Part shown: positions 15,732-24,621 of the stretch, piece by piece | How positions within the stretch are numbered: position 1 is the stretch's first letter | Layout: the number at the start of each line of letters is the position of its first letter | Source of the DNA: Fibrella aquatilis | GTDB lineage: Bacteria; Bacteroidota; Bacteroidia; Cytophagales; Spirosomataceae | Length of the DNA: 64,000 nt | Direction of reading: 5' to 3' | Assembly (NCBI RefSeq): GCF_017353255.1 | Contig: NZ_JAFMYU010000015.1 | Location: 62,001-126,000 of the forward strand | Notes under the pieces: generated by a model | The model's database searches: none | What the model was told of the DNA's origin: nothing | The model's input: only the letters and a program-made list of their open reading frames with translations | Translations under genes and position numbers: made by a program

Positions 15732-16310
15732 TTAGATTTTACTACCGTCGACTTTTTTAAGGCGGCTTAAATGCACCGGTGTGATACCCAGATAAGAAGC
15801 GATCATTTGCTGAGGCACCCGGTTGTGAATACCAGGAAACGTTTCTTCAATGGCGTCGTAGCGTTCTTTGGGGGTGCGGGCATATAGATTCTGGACACGG
15901 GTATCCTGATAAATAAAATAATATTCGGCAATGAGCCGTCCCAGCCTGTCGCCCTGTGTCAGGTTTGTATAACCCCACTCAATGCTAGACCTGGGCAATA
16001 CTACTACCTGCACTGCATCGACCGCCTGCAACGTATAAGCCGACGGTTGCCTGAGCATAAAGTTGGTGTAATCGGCAATGAACTGATTATCAAGGGCAAA
16101 ATGAATGGTATGTTCAGTACCCTCCCGGTCAGTAATCATTACCCGGATGGTACCTTCTTCAACAAAAAAAATCTCGTCAGGTACTATACCGGGGTAGCTC
16201 AGGGCCTCGCGGCGTTTGAACGATTTGGTGACAGCCCCATCTAGAAACTGGCTCAGTTCTTCGTTGGAGATCTGAATCAACCGGCGAATAGTCTGCCGAA
16301 GTGCTTCCAT
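15732..16310 (-). CDS. Crp/Fnr family transcriptional regulator
   Basis: A 192-aa regulator: cyclic-nucleotide-binding-like barrel (about residues 25-115; FFVEEGTIRVMI, EHTIHFALDNQFIADY) and a C-terminal winged helix (about 145-190; RYDAIEETFPGIHNRVPQQMIASYLGITPVHLSRLKK). No cysteines suited for an Fe-S cluster appear, so it is not FNR-like. This is the usual Bacteroidota Crp-like subtype with unknown ligand. Its ATG is directly next to the TAA of purB on the same strand, with no gap, so it is probably read through from purB. It may act on the DUF2141-SDR operon just downstream; that is inference. Confidence 0.88.
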   Translation of the reverse strand: MEALRQTIRRLIQISNEELSQFLDGAVTKSFKRREALSYPGIVPDEIFFVEEGTIRVMITDREGTEHTIHFALDNQFIADYTNFMLRQPSAYTLQAVDAVQVVVLPRSSIEWGYTNLTQGDRLGRLIAEYYFIYQDTRVQNLYARTPKERYDAIEETFPGIHNRVPQQMIASYLGITPVHLSRLKKVDGSKI

Positions 16311-17642
16311 TTATATTCCCGTATATGAAAACGGTGTGATAGCCCGAAGTTCGGCTTTTACTGTATCGCTAACTGCTAGACTGTCAATGAATTCGCTGAT
16401 TGTTTGTGCTGTAATGGCCTCGTTTTTACGGGTCAGGGCTTTCAGGGCTTCGTAGGGTTGGGGGTAGCCCTCGCGGCGGAGTACGGTTTGAATACCCTCG
16501 GCTACCACGGCCCAGTTGGCTTCCAGGTCGGCATTGATCGCGGCCTGATTCAGTTCCAGTTTATTTAGCCCCTTCAACGTCGATTTTAGCGCGATCACCG
16601 AGTGGGCAAAGGGCACGCCGATATTGCGCAGCACCGTCGAATCGGTGAGGTCGCGTTGCAGGCGCGAGATGGGCAGTTTGGCCGAAAAGTGCTCAAACAG
16701 GGCGTTAGCGATGCCCAGGTTGCCTTCCGAATTTTCAAAATCAATCGGGTTCACTTTGTGCGGCATGGCACTTGACCCGACTTCGCCCGCTTTGATTTTC
16801 TGCTTGAAATAATTGGTCGACACATACGTCCAGATGTCGCGGTCCAGGTCGAGCAAAATGGTGTTCAGGCGTTTGTAGGTGTCGAAAAGAGCCGCCAGCA
16901 TGTCATAATGCTCAATTTGGGTCGTAAACTGACTTCGTTCCAGGCCCAGGTCGGCTACGAATTCATTACCGAAATCAACCCAATCGATAGTGGGATAGGC
17001 TACGTGATGGGCGTTGAAGTTGCCCGTGGCCCCGCCAAATTTCGCCGCCATCGGGATAGTGCTCAGCAGCGACAACTGCTTCTCCAACCGTTCTACAAAC
17101 ACCATCAACTCTTTGCCCAAGCGCGTAGGCGAGGCCGGTTGGCCGTGGGTACGGGCTAGCATGGGCACGTCGGCCCATTGGGTGGCCAGTTCCTGCAAGC
17201 GCGCATACACCTGCCGGTAGGCCGGTTCAATTTCCTGACTCAACGCCTCCTGCAATAGCAGCGGAATGGCCGTGTTGTTCACGTCCTGTGAGGTCAGCCC
17301 GAAGTGGATGAACTCCAGAAATGGCTCTACAGATAGTCCTTTGAGCTTTTCCTTGATGAAATATTCTACCGCCTTTACGTCATGATTAGTCGTGGCTTCA
17401 ATGGTCTTCACCCGCTCGGCATCGGCTTCTGAAAACTGCTCATATAGCGCCCGCAACTGTGGAAACACCGCTGCATCGACCCCCGCCAACTGCGGTAGGG
17501 GCAGTTTACAAAGCGCAATGAAATACTCGATTTCGATACGAACACGGTACCGGATTAGGCCCATTTCAGAGAAAAAAGGAGCCAGATCGGTCACCTGCCG
17601 GGCATAGCGCCCATCTATGGGGGAAATTGCTAATAGAGACAT
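16311..17642 (-). CDS. purB: Adenylosuccinate lyase
   Basis: A 443-aa lyase of the fumarase/aspartase superfamily that makes AICAR from SAICAR and AMP from adenylosuccinate. N-terminal LLAISPIDGRYARQV, THGQPASPTRLGKE (with the catalytic His) about residue 165, and the signature SSAMPHKVNPIDFEN about residues 290-304 are clear. It is the E. coli-type PurB by length and N-terminus. The inverted repeat 17655-17736 fills the space between the preceding gene's stop and the purB ATG. purH and purQ occur elsewhere in the window; they are not one operon. Confidence 0.96.
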   Translation of the reverse strand: MSLLAISPIDGRYARQVTDLAPFFSEMGLIRYRVRIEIEYFIALCKLPLPQLAGVDAAVFPQLRALYEQFSEADAERVKTIEATTNHDVKAVEYFIKEKLKGLSVEPFLEFIHFGLTSQDVNNTAIPLLLQEALSQEIEPAYRQVYARLQELATQWADVPMLARTHGQPASPTRLGKELMVFVERLEKQLSLLSTIPMAAKFGGATGNFNAHHVAYPTIDWVDFGNEFVADLGLERSQFTTQIEHYDMLAALFDTYKRLNTILLDLDRDIWTYVSTNYFKQKIKAGEVGSSAMPHKVNPIDFENSEGNLGIANALFEHFSAKLPISRLQRDLTDSTVLRNIGVPFAHSVIALKSTLKGLNKLELNQAAINADLEANWAVVAEGIQTVLRREGYPQPYEALKALTRKNEAITAQTISEFIDSLAVSDTVKAELRAITPFSYTGI

Positions 17643-17654
17643 GGGAGGGATTTT

Positions 17655-17736
17655 ATAGTCTTCTGTTTACTGTTTCGGTCCGGCGATCCGGCTGTCTTCT
17701 GTTGGCTGCGATCCGAAACAGTAAACAGAAGACTAT
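17655..17736. repeat. Inverted repeat with perfect 24-bp arms upstream of purB
   Basis: Arms 17655-17678 and 17713-17736 are perfect reverse complements (words AGTCTTCTG, TTTACTG, TTTCGG), loop 34 nt holding a further GTCTTCTG word. It ends 2 bp before the stop triplet of the DUF1207 gene and 13 bp from the purB ATG, both on the minus strand. Confidence 0.95.
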
Positions 17737-17738
17737 TT

Positions 17739-18665
17739 TTAAAATGGATTGAAATACAGGCCGATACCGGCCCAGGCAACGGTTTGATACTCATATTGGC
17801 CATAAGGCCGGTAACCATAATACATATCCAGCATGGCCGTCAGGTTTTGGGTCGACCGGCCGAGTTCGTAGCCAATGCCCGCGTGAATGCCGGGTCTGAA
17901 ATTGGTTTGCTGCCAGGCCTTAACGTCAACACCACCCACCAGCCGCTGCTTTTTGGTGCCCGGCTCACGGTAATAAGCCCCGGCCTCCAGGTTAAACCGT
18001 TGCCGTTCGGTCTGTCCGCGCAGGCAAACACCCGCCCCGCCATATATCCGCAGGCCAATGGGCAGGTCACGGCTATAGGTGAAGTCAAGCAGTTCGTAGT
18101 TAACGGCATTTGGGGTGTAGTAATTAAGCTGATAACGCACGATGTAGTCGTCGCCGAGGTGCGACGAGACGTGATACAGCCGCACCCGGTAGCTGGTACG
18201 GCCTTTTCGGAAGTTATACCAGAAGCTGAGCTTATAATCGTTGTTGATGATTTTATAGACCAGCTGCCCCGGTTTTTTGGCTAGCCGCGAGGTGTCGTTG
18301 AATACCTGGAATTGGGTAAACGACCCCACGTCGAGGCCCCATTCGTGCGCCTGCCCCGGTGCCGTGGTGACGCGGTAGAAGGGTTTATGAAAGCCAAACG
18401 CAAACGGCACGATGGTGCCACGGTTTAGTTCTTTGTCGCGGGTGTCGGTTTCGGTAAAGCCTACTTTCCGTTCGCCGGTGGTGTTGAAAAATGGCAGTGC
18501 GCTGCCGTATACCTGCGCCTCAATGGGGTCGAGCAGGATAGGGGCGAACAGGTGATTCTTGGGAAACCATTCCTTACGGGGGTAGGCGGTGGTGTCGGTG
18601 GCCGATTGAGGCCGGGCGGTGAGGTAAAGCAGGCACAAGGCCCCGGTCAGTACAAGTCCTCTCAT
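17739..18665 (-). CDS. DUF1207-like secreted protein, probable outer-membrane barrel
   Basis: A 308-aa protein with signal peptide MRGLVLTGALCLLYLTARPQ. The mature N-terminus KEWFPKNHLFAPILLDPIEAQVYGS is the start I associate with DUF1207. The rest alternates like a transmembrane barrel (KLSFWYNFRKGRTSYRVRLYHVSSHLGDDY) and ends in an aromatic residue near GIGLYFNPF. The motif SSHLGDD is notable for the family. Function unknown. A -7 element lies at 18687-18694. Confidence 0.72.
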   Translation of the reverse strand: MRGLVLTGALCLLYLTARPQSATDTTAYPRKEWFPKNHLFAPILLDPIEAQVYGSALPFFNTTGERKVGFTETDTRDKELNRGTIVPFAFGFHKPFYRVTTAPGQAHEWGLDVGSFTQFQVFNDTSRLAKKPGQLVYKIINNDYKLSFWYNFRKGRTSYRVRLYHVSSHLGDDYIVRYQLNYYTPNAVNYELLDFTYSRDLPIGLRIYGGAGVCLRGQTERQRFNLEAGAYYREPGTKKQRLVGGVDVKAWQQTNFRPGIHAGIGYELGRSTQNLTAMLDMYYGYRPYGQYEYQTVAWAGIGLYFNPF

Positions 18666-18686
18666 GTAGGTAGGTGAAATAGAGCG

Positions 18687-18694
18687 CAAAGCTA
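18687..18694 (-). promoter_or_regulatory. -7 element of the DUF1207 gene
   Basis: Reads TAGCTTTG on the minus strand, 21 nt before the ATG at 18665. Confidence 0.45.
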
Positions 18695-18787
18695 TCAAAA
18701 AAGCGGGCGTTGGCTTGCTGCCGGGCTACCAGCATGCGCCTATAAACCCGAACTTTAGGTCTTGTCTTACTCTTCTCTCTTCAGCAC

Positions 18788-20917
18788 ATGACTAAACAAA
18801 CACTCATCGGCTTTTCGCTTATGCTTGCCACCACTGCCGCTACGGCCCAGACCGGGCCGCTGACCTACCCCAACACACGCAAGTCGGACCACGTTGATAC
18901 CTACCACGGCACCCCTGTTGCTGACCCTTACCGCTGGCTCGAAGATGACCGTTCGGCTGAAACCGCCGAGTGGGTAAAAGCCGAAAACAAGGTCACGTTC
19001 GACTACCTGAGCCAGATTCCGTACCGCAAGCAACTTCAGGACCGGATCGAGAAGGTATTCAACTACCCCAAATATTCGGCCCCGTCGCGGAAGGGAGACT
19101 GGTTCTACTTCTCGAAAAACGATGGCCTCCAGAATCAGTCGGTGCTGTACCGGCAAAAGGGGCTGGATGGTAAACCCGAACTGGTCATTGACCCAAACAA
19201 ACTCTCGGCCGACGGCACCACGCGCATGACTGCCTTCGCGCTCTCAAAAAATGGTGAGTACGCCGTGGTAGGTACGTCTAAAGGCGGCTCGGACTGGTAC
19301 GATTACCGGATCATGAAACTCGCCGACAAGGCCTATTTGCCCGAAACCATTGAATGGGTGAAGGTGTCGGGCACGGCCTGGCAGGGCGACGGGTTCTATT
19401 ACAGCCGCTACCCCAAGCCCGAAGGCTCGGCGCTGGCGGCGAAAAACGAGAACCATCAGGTCTTTTTCCACAAGCTGAACACCCCCCAATCGGCTGACCG
19501 GCTGGTGTTTGAAGACGCCAAAAACCCGCAACGGTTTCATACCGTAAGCACCTCTGACGACGAAAAGTATGCGTTTCTGAACGTCAGCGACCGGGGTAAG
19601 GGTAAAGACGGCAACGCCCTCTATTTTCTCGAAACCGCTAAAGCCGGGGCCACTTTCCAGCCTATTGTGTCGGAAATCACTAACTCGCAGTATGGCGTTA
19701 TTGACAACGTGGGGGCCGATTTTTTGATTGAAACCAACGACAATGCCCCTAATAATAAGGTGATGCGCTACAGCCCCGCCACCCAGAAGTGGACGGTAGT
19801 GCTGCCCGAAAAACCCGAACCACTCACCAACAGCAGTTCGGCGGGGGGCAAGCTCTTTGCAGAATACGCCAAAGACGTAACTTCGCGGGTATACGTATAT
19901 GATTTGAATGGCAAGCTGGAAAACGAGATTACCCTGCCCGGCATTGGCACAGCCAGCGGTTTCGGGGGTGAGCGCGACGATAAATTTGTGTTCTATACCT
20001 ACACCTCGTTTACGTTTCCGCCCACGATCTACCGGTATGACATTGCCACCAAAAAAAGCAGCGTATTTCGCCAGCCGGAGGTCGATTTCAAACCAACCGA
20101 CTACGAAACGAAGCAGGTTTTTTACACCAGCAAAGACGGTACGAAGGTGCCCATGTTCATCACCTATCGCAAGGGTCTGAAACTCGATGCTACCAACCCA
20201 ACTATTCTCTACGGCTACGGCGGGTTCAACGTTAGTCTGCCCCCGGCGTTTAGCTCATTGCTGATTCCGTTTCTGGAGCAGGGCGGCGTATATGCGCAGG
20301 CTAATTTGCGCGGCGGCTCGGAATACGGCGAGAAGTGGCACGAGCAGGGCATGAAAGCCAAAAAGCAGAACGTGTTCGACGATTTCATTGCCGCCGCCGA
20401 GTACCTGATTGCCGAAAAATATACCTCATCGGCGAAGTTGGCCATTCGGGGTGGGTCAAACGGGGGCTTGCTCGTGGGTGCGGTTATGAACCAGCGGCCT
20501 GAGTTGTTTCGGGTGGCCATTCCGCAGGTGGGCGTGATGGATATGCTCCGGTTCCACAAGTTCACCATTGGCTGGAACTGGATTGCCGACTACGGCAGCG
20601 CCGACAACGCCGACGAGTTTCCCTTTCTACGGGCCTATTCGCCCCTGCACAACCTGAAGCCCGGCCTGAACTACCCCGCCACGCTCATCACCACCGCCGA
20701 CCACGACGACCGCGTAGTACCGGCCCACTCGTTCAAATACGCCGCCACGTTGCAGGAGGTCTACAAAGGCAAAAACCCGGTGCTGATTCGCATTGACACC
20801 AACTCAGGCCACGGGGCCAGCAACACCAAAAAGAACATCGAACTCACCGCCGACATGTACTCGTTTATCCTCTGGAATATGGGCGTAGGCACGTTGAAAG
20901 AGGTAGCCAGTAAGTAG
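18788..20917 (+). CDS. Prolyl oligopeptidase family serine peptidase (S9A)
   Basis: A 709-aa secreted peptidase that cuts after proline in short peptides. Signal peptide MTKQTLIGFSLMLATTAATAQ, then DPYRWLEDD, a seven-bladed propeller (about 90-440), and an alpha/beta-hydrolase domain. The catalytic triad is visible: S557 in RGGSNGG, D640 in HDDRV and H675 in SGHGAS; R642 would bind substrate. Length is normal for the family with a signal peptide, so it is periplasmic. It has its own terminator at 20967-21000. Confidence 0.94.
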   Translation: MTKQTLIGFSLMLATTAATAQTGPLTYPNTRKSDHVDTYHGTPVADPYRWLEDDRSAETAEWVKAENKVTFDYLSQIPYRKQLQDRIEKVFNYPKYSAPSRKGDWFYFSKNDGLQNQSVLYRQKGLDGKPELVIDPNKLSADGTTRMTAFALSKNGEYAVVGTSKGGSDWYDYRIMKLADKAYLPETIEWVKVSGTAWQGDGFYYSRYPKPEGSALAAKNENHQVFFHKLNTPQSADRLVFEDAKNPQRFHTVSTSDDEKYAFLNVSDRGKGKDGNALYFLETAKAGATFQPIVSEITNSQYGVIDNVGADFLIETNDNAPNNKVMRYSPATQKWTVVLPEKPEPLTNSSSAGGKLFAEYAKDVTSRVYVYDLNGKLENEITLPGIGTASGFGGERDDKFVFYTYTSFTFPPTIYRYDIATKKSSVFRQPEVDFKPTDYETKQVFYTSKDGTKVPMFITYRKGLKLDATNPTILYGYGGFNVSLPPAFSSLLIPFLEQGGVYAQANLRGGSEYGEKWHEQGMKAKKQNVFDDFIAAAEYLIAEKYTSSAKLAIRGGSNGGLLVGAVMNQRPELFRVAIPQVGVMDMLRFHKFTIGWNWIADYGSADNADEFPFLRAYSPLHNLKPGLNYPATLITTADHDDRVVPAHSFKYAATLQEVYKGKNPVLIRIDTNSGHGASNTKKNIELTADMYSFILWNMGVGTLKEVASK

Positions 20918-20966
20918 CTGATTAGTAAACCTATAAGGTTTCCAAAAACATTATTGGTTTAAACGT

Positions 20967-21000
20967 AAAGAAGCCCCGACCAACTGGCCGGGGCTTCTTT
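20967..21000. terminator. Bidirectional terminator between converging genes
   Basis: AAAGAAGCCCCG pairs with CGGGGCTTCTTT through an inner GACC/GGCC stretch; T and A tracts on both sides serve the peptidase gene and the barrel gene at 21020-21520. Confidence 0.85.
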
Positions 21001-21019
21001 GTGAAGAAAAAAGCTGAGT

Positions 21020-21520
21020 TTATTGACCCAGTTTGAAGGTAATGCCAAGTTTCAGCACTGAGATAGATGAGCCAAGTTCAGCAAAAACCCCCGTTTTCTC
21101 GGCAAACATGTAACGACCACCCAAGTGGATGGGTACAGCGATAAATGATGGGTTATAAAAAGAACTGGCTAAGCCCGTGTAAGCGAAGTAGGTTAAACCT
21201 AGGCCAGCGTATAAATCCACATTTTCGGGAGTGCTCAGCAATTCGTTGAAGTGATATGATCCACGAGCACCGATATCGTAGCCGCCGTAGCCATCACCGA
21301 AACTTCTATAACCAGCAGCACCACCCACAGTGATATTTTTGGCAACGCCAAAATCAGCAGCAGCGTTGAAGGCAATGCCTCCACTGTAATAGAATCCACC
21401 ACCAACGCCGATACCCAGGTTAACAAATTTTGTACCCTTGTCAATTGACATCTGAGCGAAGCTTGTGGTGGTCAGCAGGGTTAGGCTGAACAAAGCAATT
21501 ACTGCGAAGAATTTTTTCAT
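21020..21520 (-). CDS. Small outer-membrane beta-barrel protein
   Basis: A 166-aa protein with signal peptide MKKFFAVIALFSLTLLTTTSFAQ and Gly/Tyr/Phe-rich strands (GIGVGGGFYYSGGIAF, ITVGGAAGYRSFGDGYGGYDIG, DLYAGLGLTYFAY), ending SVLKLGITFKLGQ. This looks like an eight-strand OmpW/OmpX-size barrel. It is not a close relative of the three tandem barrels at 4-7 kb. Function unknown. A near-consensus -7 (TTTATTTG) lies about 35 bp upstream. Confidence 0.78.
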   Translation of the reverse strand: MKKFFAVIALFSLTLLTTTSFAQMSIDKGTKFVNLGIGVGGGFYYSGGIAFNAAADFGVAKNITVGGAAGYRSFGDGYGGYDIGARGSYHFNELLSTPENVDLYAGLGLTYFAYTGLASSFYNPSFIAVPIHLGGRYMFAEKTGVFAELGSSISVLKLGITFKLGQ

Positions 21521-21718
21521 TGTGGACAGTCTCGTTTTTGCGTTTATGATTGGACAAATAAAGGGAGGTTGATTGGAACAGAAAAGGAAATCGTCATACG
21601 AATTATCCAGCGGTCTGCCTGTTGTTATCTAACGTACCTGTTTCAGAGACAAAGACTACTGCAAACGATGATTTGTTCATAGAATCACCGAAAATTAATG
21701 ATCACTGCACCTCATTTA

Positions 21719-22351
21719 TCAGGAAGCAGACTCGTTTCGGGCGTTTAGATAACCACGAATAACGGTAAATGTAGTGATACCGAGGAAGAAGAGGATGATC
21801 CAGTGTACATAATTAATGATCCACGGAAACTGCACTCCGAAATAGTAGCCACCGCCCACCAGTACTACCGTCCAAAGTGCCCCGCCAATGACATTGTAGG
21901 CCATAAACCGGGCCAGATTCATGTGGATGATCCCCGCCAGCAAGGGCGCAAACGTGCGCACCACGGGTAGAAACCGGGCCACAATCAGGGCCTGACTGCC
22001 GTAACGCTCGAAGGTCTTGCGCGTGTTTTCGATGTACTTCTGCTTGAAAAACAGCGAATCGGGCCTGTTTTGGAGCTTCACCCCGAAAAAATAGCCCGTG
22101 CCATACCCCAGCAGTGCACCCAGCACTGCCGCCCCGAAAATACAGGCCAGCAGCAACCCCAGCGACACCGCCAGCGCCTTGGTGCCGGCAAAGACCCCCG
22201 CCAGAAACAACAAATAATCGCCGGGCAGAAAAAACCCGAAAATGACCCCATTCTCGATAAACACGATCAGCGTAACCACCACCAGCCCACCCGTGCGGAT
22301 GATCTCCTCGGAATTAAGTAGGTAGCGGAAGAAGTCGAGAATGGCGTCCAT
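21719..22351 (-). CDS. DedA family membrane protein
   Basis: A 210-aa inner-membrane protein of the DedA/SNARE-associated (VTT) family, linked in other bacteria to lipid carrier (undecaprenyl phosphate) recycling and membrane homeostasis. Hallmarks: ENGVIFGFFLPGDYLLFLAG (about residues 32-51) and the helix-hairpin ARFLPVVRTFAPLLAGI (about 121-137), where the Arg residues are the functional ones in the family. About five membrane segments. The downstream neighbour is the Uup-like gene, separated by the 82-bp perfect palindrome. Confidence 0.92.
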   Translation of the reverse strand: MDAILDFFRYLLNSEEIIRTGGLVVVTLIVFIENGVIFGFFLPGDYLLFLAGVFAGTKALAVSLGLLLACIFGAAVLGALLGYGTGYFFGVKLQNRPDSLFFKQKYIENTRKTFERYGSQALIVARFLPVVRTFAPLLAGIIHMNLARFMAYNVIGGALWTVVLVGGGYYFGVQFPWIINYVHWIILFFLGITTFTVIRGYLNARNESAS

Positions 22352-22360
22352 CTGGGGGAT

Positions 22361-22442
22361 GGAATTAAGAATTAAGAATTAAGAATGTTGCTGACGCGAA
22401 CGTTCGCGTCAGCAACATTCTTAATTCTTAATTCTTAATTCC
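22361..22442. repeat. Perfect 82-bp palindrome without a loop
   Basis: Positions 22361-22401 and 22402-22442 are exact reverse complements with no spacer. The outer part is three 7-bp repeats of the AATTAAG word; the centre is GTTGCTGACGCGAA followed by its complement. It lies 9 bp from the dedA-type ATG and 3 bp from the stop triplet of the ABC-F gene, both minus strand. Confidence 0.98.
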
Positions 22443-22445
22443 CTT

Positions 22446-24332
22446 TTAAATAAGCTCCGCCAGTGCTAGCCAGCGGTCGGTTTTTTGGGTAATTTGGGCC
22501 TCAAGCTGCTGTATATCAAGCGCCCAGGCGGTTAGCTCTTCGTGGTGACCACCGGCGTTGAGTTGTTCGGTTAGGGCGGCTTTGCGGCTTTCGAGGGCCT
22601 CAATTTCGGCCTCCAGCGTTTCATATTCACGCTGTTCCTTAAAACTTAACTTTTTCTTTTCGGCAGGCGCCGCCGGTTTGGCGGCCGACAGGTTCACCGG
22701 GGCCAGTTTATGGCTTGCCGAAGCGGCCTCTTTTACGTTTGCATTTTTCTTGGGTTGGGCATCGCGCCATTCGCGGTAGTCGGTGTAGTTGCCGGGGTAA
22801 TCGCGCACTTTGCCCTGCCCCTCCAGCACAAATACGTGGTCGACCAGCCGGTCCATAAAGTAGCGGTCGTGGGTGACGATGATGACGCAGCCGGGGAAAT
22901 TGAGCAGAAACTCTTCCAGCACGTTCAGCGTCGTAATGTCCAGGTCGTTGGTTGGTTCGTCGAGGATAAGGAAATTGGGGTTCTGCACCAGCACCAGCAG
23001 CAGTTGCAGCCGCCGCTTCTCACCGCCGCTCAGTTTGGCCACAAAGTCATACTGCTTCTGCCGGTCGAAGAGGAAGTGGTGGAGTAATTGACTGGCCGTA
23101 ATAGTCTGTCCATCAGCTAGTTTCATTACTTCGGCCACTTCCTGCACCACATCAATCACGCGCTGATTCTCGGCCAGGTTCAGTTCGGTTTGGGTGTAAT
23201 AGCCAAACTGCACGGTGCCCCCCGCGCTGATCTTGCCTGAGTCGGGGCGGGTTTCGCCGGTGAGCATGTTGAGCAACGTAGTCTTGCCCATGCCGTTTTT
23301 GCCAATCAGCCCCACCCGGTCCAGCCGTTTGAAGGTGTACGTGAAATGGTCGAGCAGGACTTTGTCGCCAAAGCGCTTGCTCAGGTTTTCCACCTCCAGA
23401 ATCTTGCTCCCCAACCGTGACACGCGCAGGTTCAGGTCCAGTTCGCCATCGGTGCGGCGGCCTTTTACTTTACCTTCCAGATCCTCGAAGGCATCTTCGC
23501 GGTATTTGGCTTTGGTGCCCCGCGCTTTGGGTTGCCGACGCATCCAGTCCAGTTCGCGGCGGTAGGTGTTTTTATTCTTCTCAAACTCCGACGCGTCGAT
23601 GGCCAGGCGTTCGGCTTTCTTTTCCAGGAAATAAGCGTAGTTGCCTTTGTAGCCGTACAACTGCCCATTGTCCATTTCCACAATCTGGTTGCAGACGCGG
23701 TCCAGAAAATACCGGTCGTGCGACACCATCAGCAGAGTGCCGTTTTGGGTGTTCAGAAACGATTCGAGGTATTCAATAGCCTCCAGGTCGAGGTGGTTGG
23801 TGGGTTCGTCCAGAATCAGTAGGTCGGGGTTTTGAATCAGCACCCGCGCCAGGGCCACCCGCTTGCGCTGCCCGCCGGAGAGGGTGCTCACGCGCTGCTC
23901 TACGTCCTGAATGCCCAGTTCGCCCAGAATCTGGCGAATTTGGGCTTCATAATCCCAGGCCTCCAGCTTTTCCATCTGGTTCATAGCCTGTTCCAGCGCG
24001 TCGTGGTCGTCGTGCAGCAGGGCTTTTTCATAGGCCCGCACGGCGTCGAGTTGGGCACTTTCGCCCGCCAGCACCTCCTCCATAATGGTCAGGGCCTCGT
24101 TCAGGTCGGGCTGCTGATTGAGGTAGCCCACAGTGATGTCTTTCCGAACGCTCACGTGCCCGTCGTCGGGTGGGGCGGCCCCGGCCAGTATTTCCAGCAG
24201 CGACGTCTTGCCCGACCCGTTGGCACCCACAATGGCGATTTTGTCGCCCCGGCTAATACCGAAGTTGATGTTCCGAAACAGCGTCCGGTCACCGTATGAT
24301 TTCGAGAGATTCTCGGCTGAGAGGTAGTTCAT
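22446..24332 (-). CDS. ABC-F family ATPase, Uup type
   Basis: A 628-aa cytoplasmic protein with two ABC domains and no membrane part. First domain: Walker A GANGSGKTS (about 38), signature LSGGQRKR, Walker B LLILDEPTNHLD. The linker ELDWMRRQPKARGTKAKYRE is typical of Uup. Second domain: GKNGMGKTT, LSGGEKRRL, LDEPTNDLD. The C-terminus is a coiled coil (YETLEAEIEALESRKAALTEQL), as in Uup. ABC-F proteins act on ribosomes; Uup also affects precise excision of transposons. Start 24332 is chosen; upstream codons read into an inverted repeat. Confidence 0.92.
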   Translation of the reverse strand: MNYLSAENLSKSYGDRTLFRNINFGISRGDKIAIVGANGSGKTSLLEILAGAAPPDDGHVSVRKDITVGYLNQQPDLNEALTIMEEVLAGESAQLDAVRAYEKALLHDDHDALEQAMNQMEKLEAWDYEAQIRQILGELGIQDVEQRVSTLSGGQRKRVALARVLIQNPDLLILDEPTNHLDLEAIEYLESFLNTQNGTLLMVSHDRYFLDRVCNQIVEMDNGQLYGYKGNYAYFLEKKAERLAIDASEFEKNKNTYRRELDWMRRQPKARGTKAKYREDAFEDLEGKVKGRRTDGELDLNLRVSRLGSKILEVENLSKRFGDKVLLDHFTYTFKRLDRVGLIGKNGMGKTTLLNMLTGETRPDSGKISAGGTVQFGYYTQTELNLAENQRVIDVVQEVAEVMKLADGQTITASQLLHHFLFDRQKQYDFVAKLSGGEKRRLQLLLVLVQNPNFLILDEPTNDLDITTLNVLEEFLLNFPGCVIIVTHDRYFMDRLVDHVFVLEGQGKVRDYPGNYTDYREWRDAQPKKNANVKEAASASHKLAPVNLSAAKPAAPAEKKKLSFKEQREYETLEAEIEALESRKAALTEQLNAGGHHEELTAWALDIQQLEAQITQKTDRWLALAELI

Positions 24333-24337
24333 AAGAA

Positions 24338-24419
24338 GATGTTGGATACTGGACGTTGGACTTTGGACACTGCCACTACTGCATAACTGTCCAGAATCCA
24401 ACGTCCAGAATCTAGCGTC
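24338..24419. repeat. Inverted repeat between the Uup-like gene and tRNA-Gln
   Basis: Arms 24338-24369 and 24388-24419 (32 bp each) match at 25 positions, sharing a perfect 13-bp core CTGGACGTTGGA plus flanks. Words are GGACGTTGGA and TTGGACA. It begins 5 bp upstream of the ABC-F ATG. Confidence 0.88.
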
Positions 24420-24430
24420 TGGTAAACACG

Positions 24431-24463
24431 AAAAAAGCCGACTCGGTGAGGAATCGGCTTTTT
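24431..24463 (-). terminator. Intrinsic terminator of tRNA-Gln
   Basis: On the minus strand AAAAAGCCGA pairs with TCGGCTTTTTT, directly after the tRNA 3' end. Confidence 0.85.
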
Positions 24464-24466
24464 GTA

Positions 24467-24539
24467 GTAGCTCGACCAGGATTCGAACCTAGACAGACAG
24501 AACCAAAATCTGTTGTACTACCCTTATACTATCGAGCTA
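24467..24539 (-). tRNA. tRNA-Gln (anticodon TTG)
   Basis: A 73-nt tRNA on the minus strand. Acceptor TAGCTCG/CGAGCTA is fully paired; anticodon stem ACAGA/TCTGT encloses TTTTGGT, giving anticodon TTG. T-loop TTCGAAT. The discriminator appears to be C and no CCA is encoded. It lies 82 bp downstream of gatC on the same strand, with its own -7 element 18 nt upstream and a terminator after it. Confidence 0.93.
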
Positions 24540-24556
24540 TTTTGCAATTGCGAGTG

Positions 24557-24564
24557 CAAAGATA
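24557..24564 (-). promoter_or_regulatory. -7 element of tRNA-Gln
   Basis: Reads TATCTTTG on the minus strand, 17 nt before the mature tRNA 5' end. Confidence 0.55.
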
Positions 24565-24621
24565 CGACCCTCTGCCTACGTAAATCAAGCGCAAGCCCAA
24601 AAATTTCTTCTGAAATCTGGC

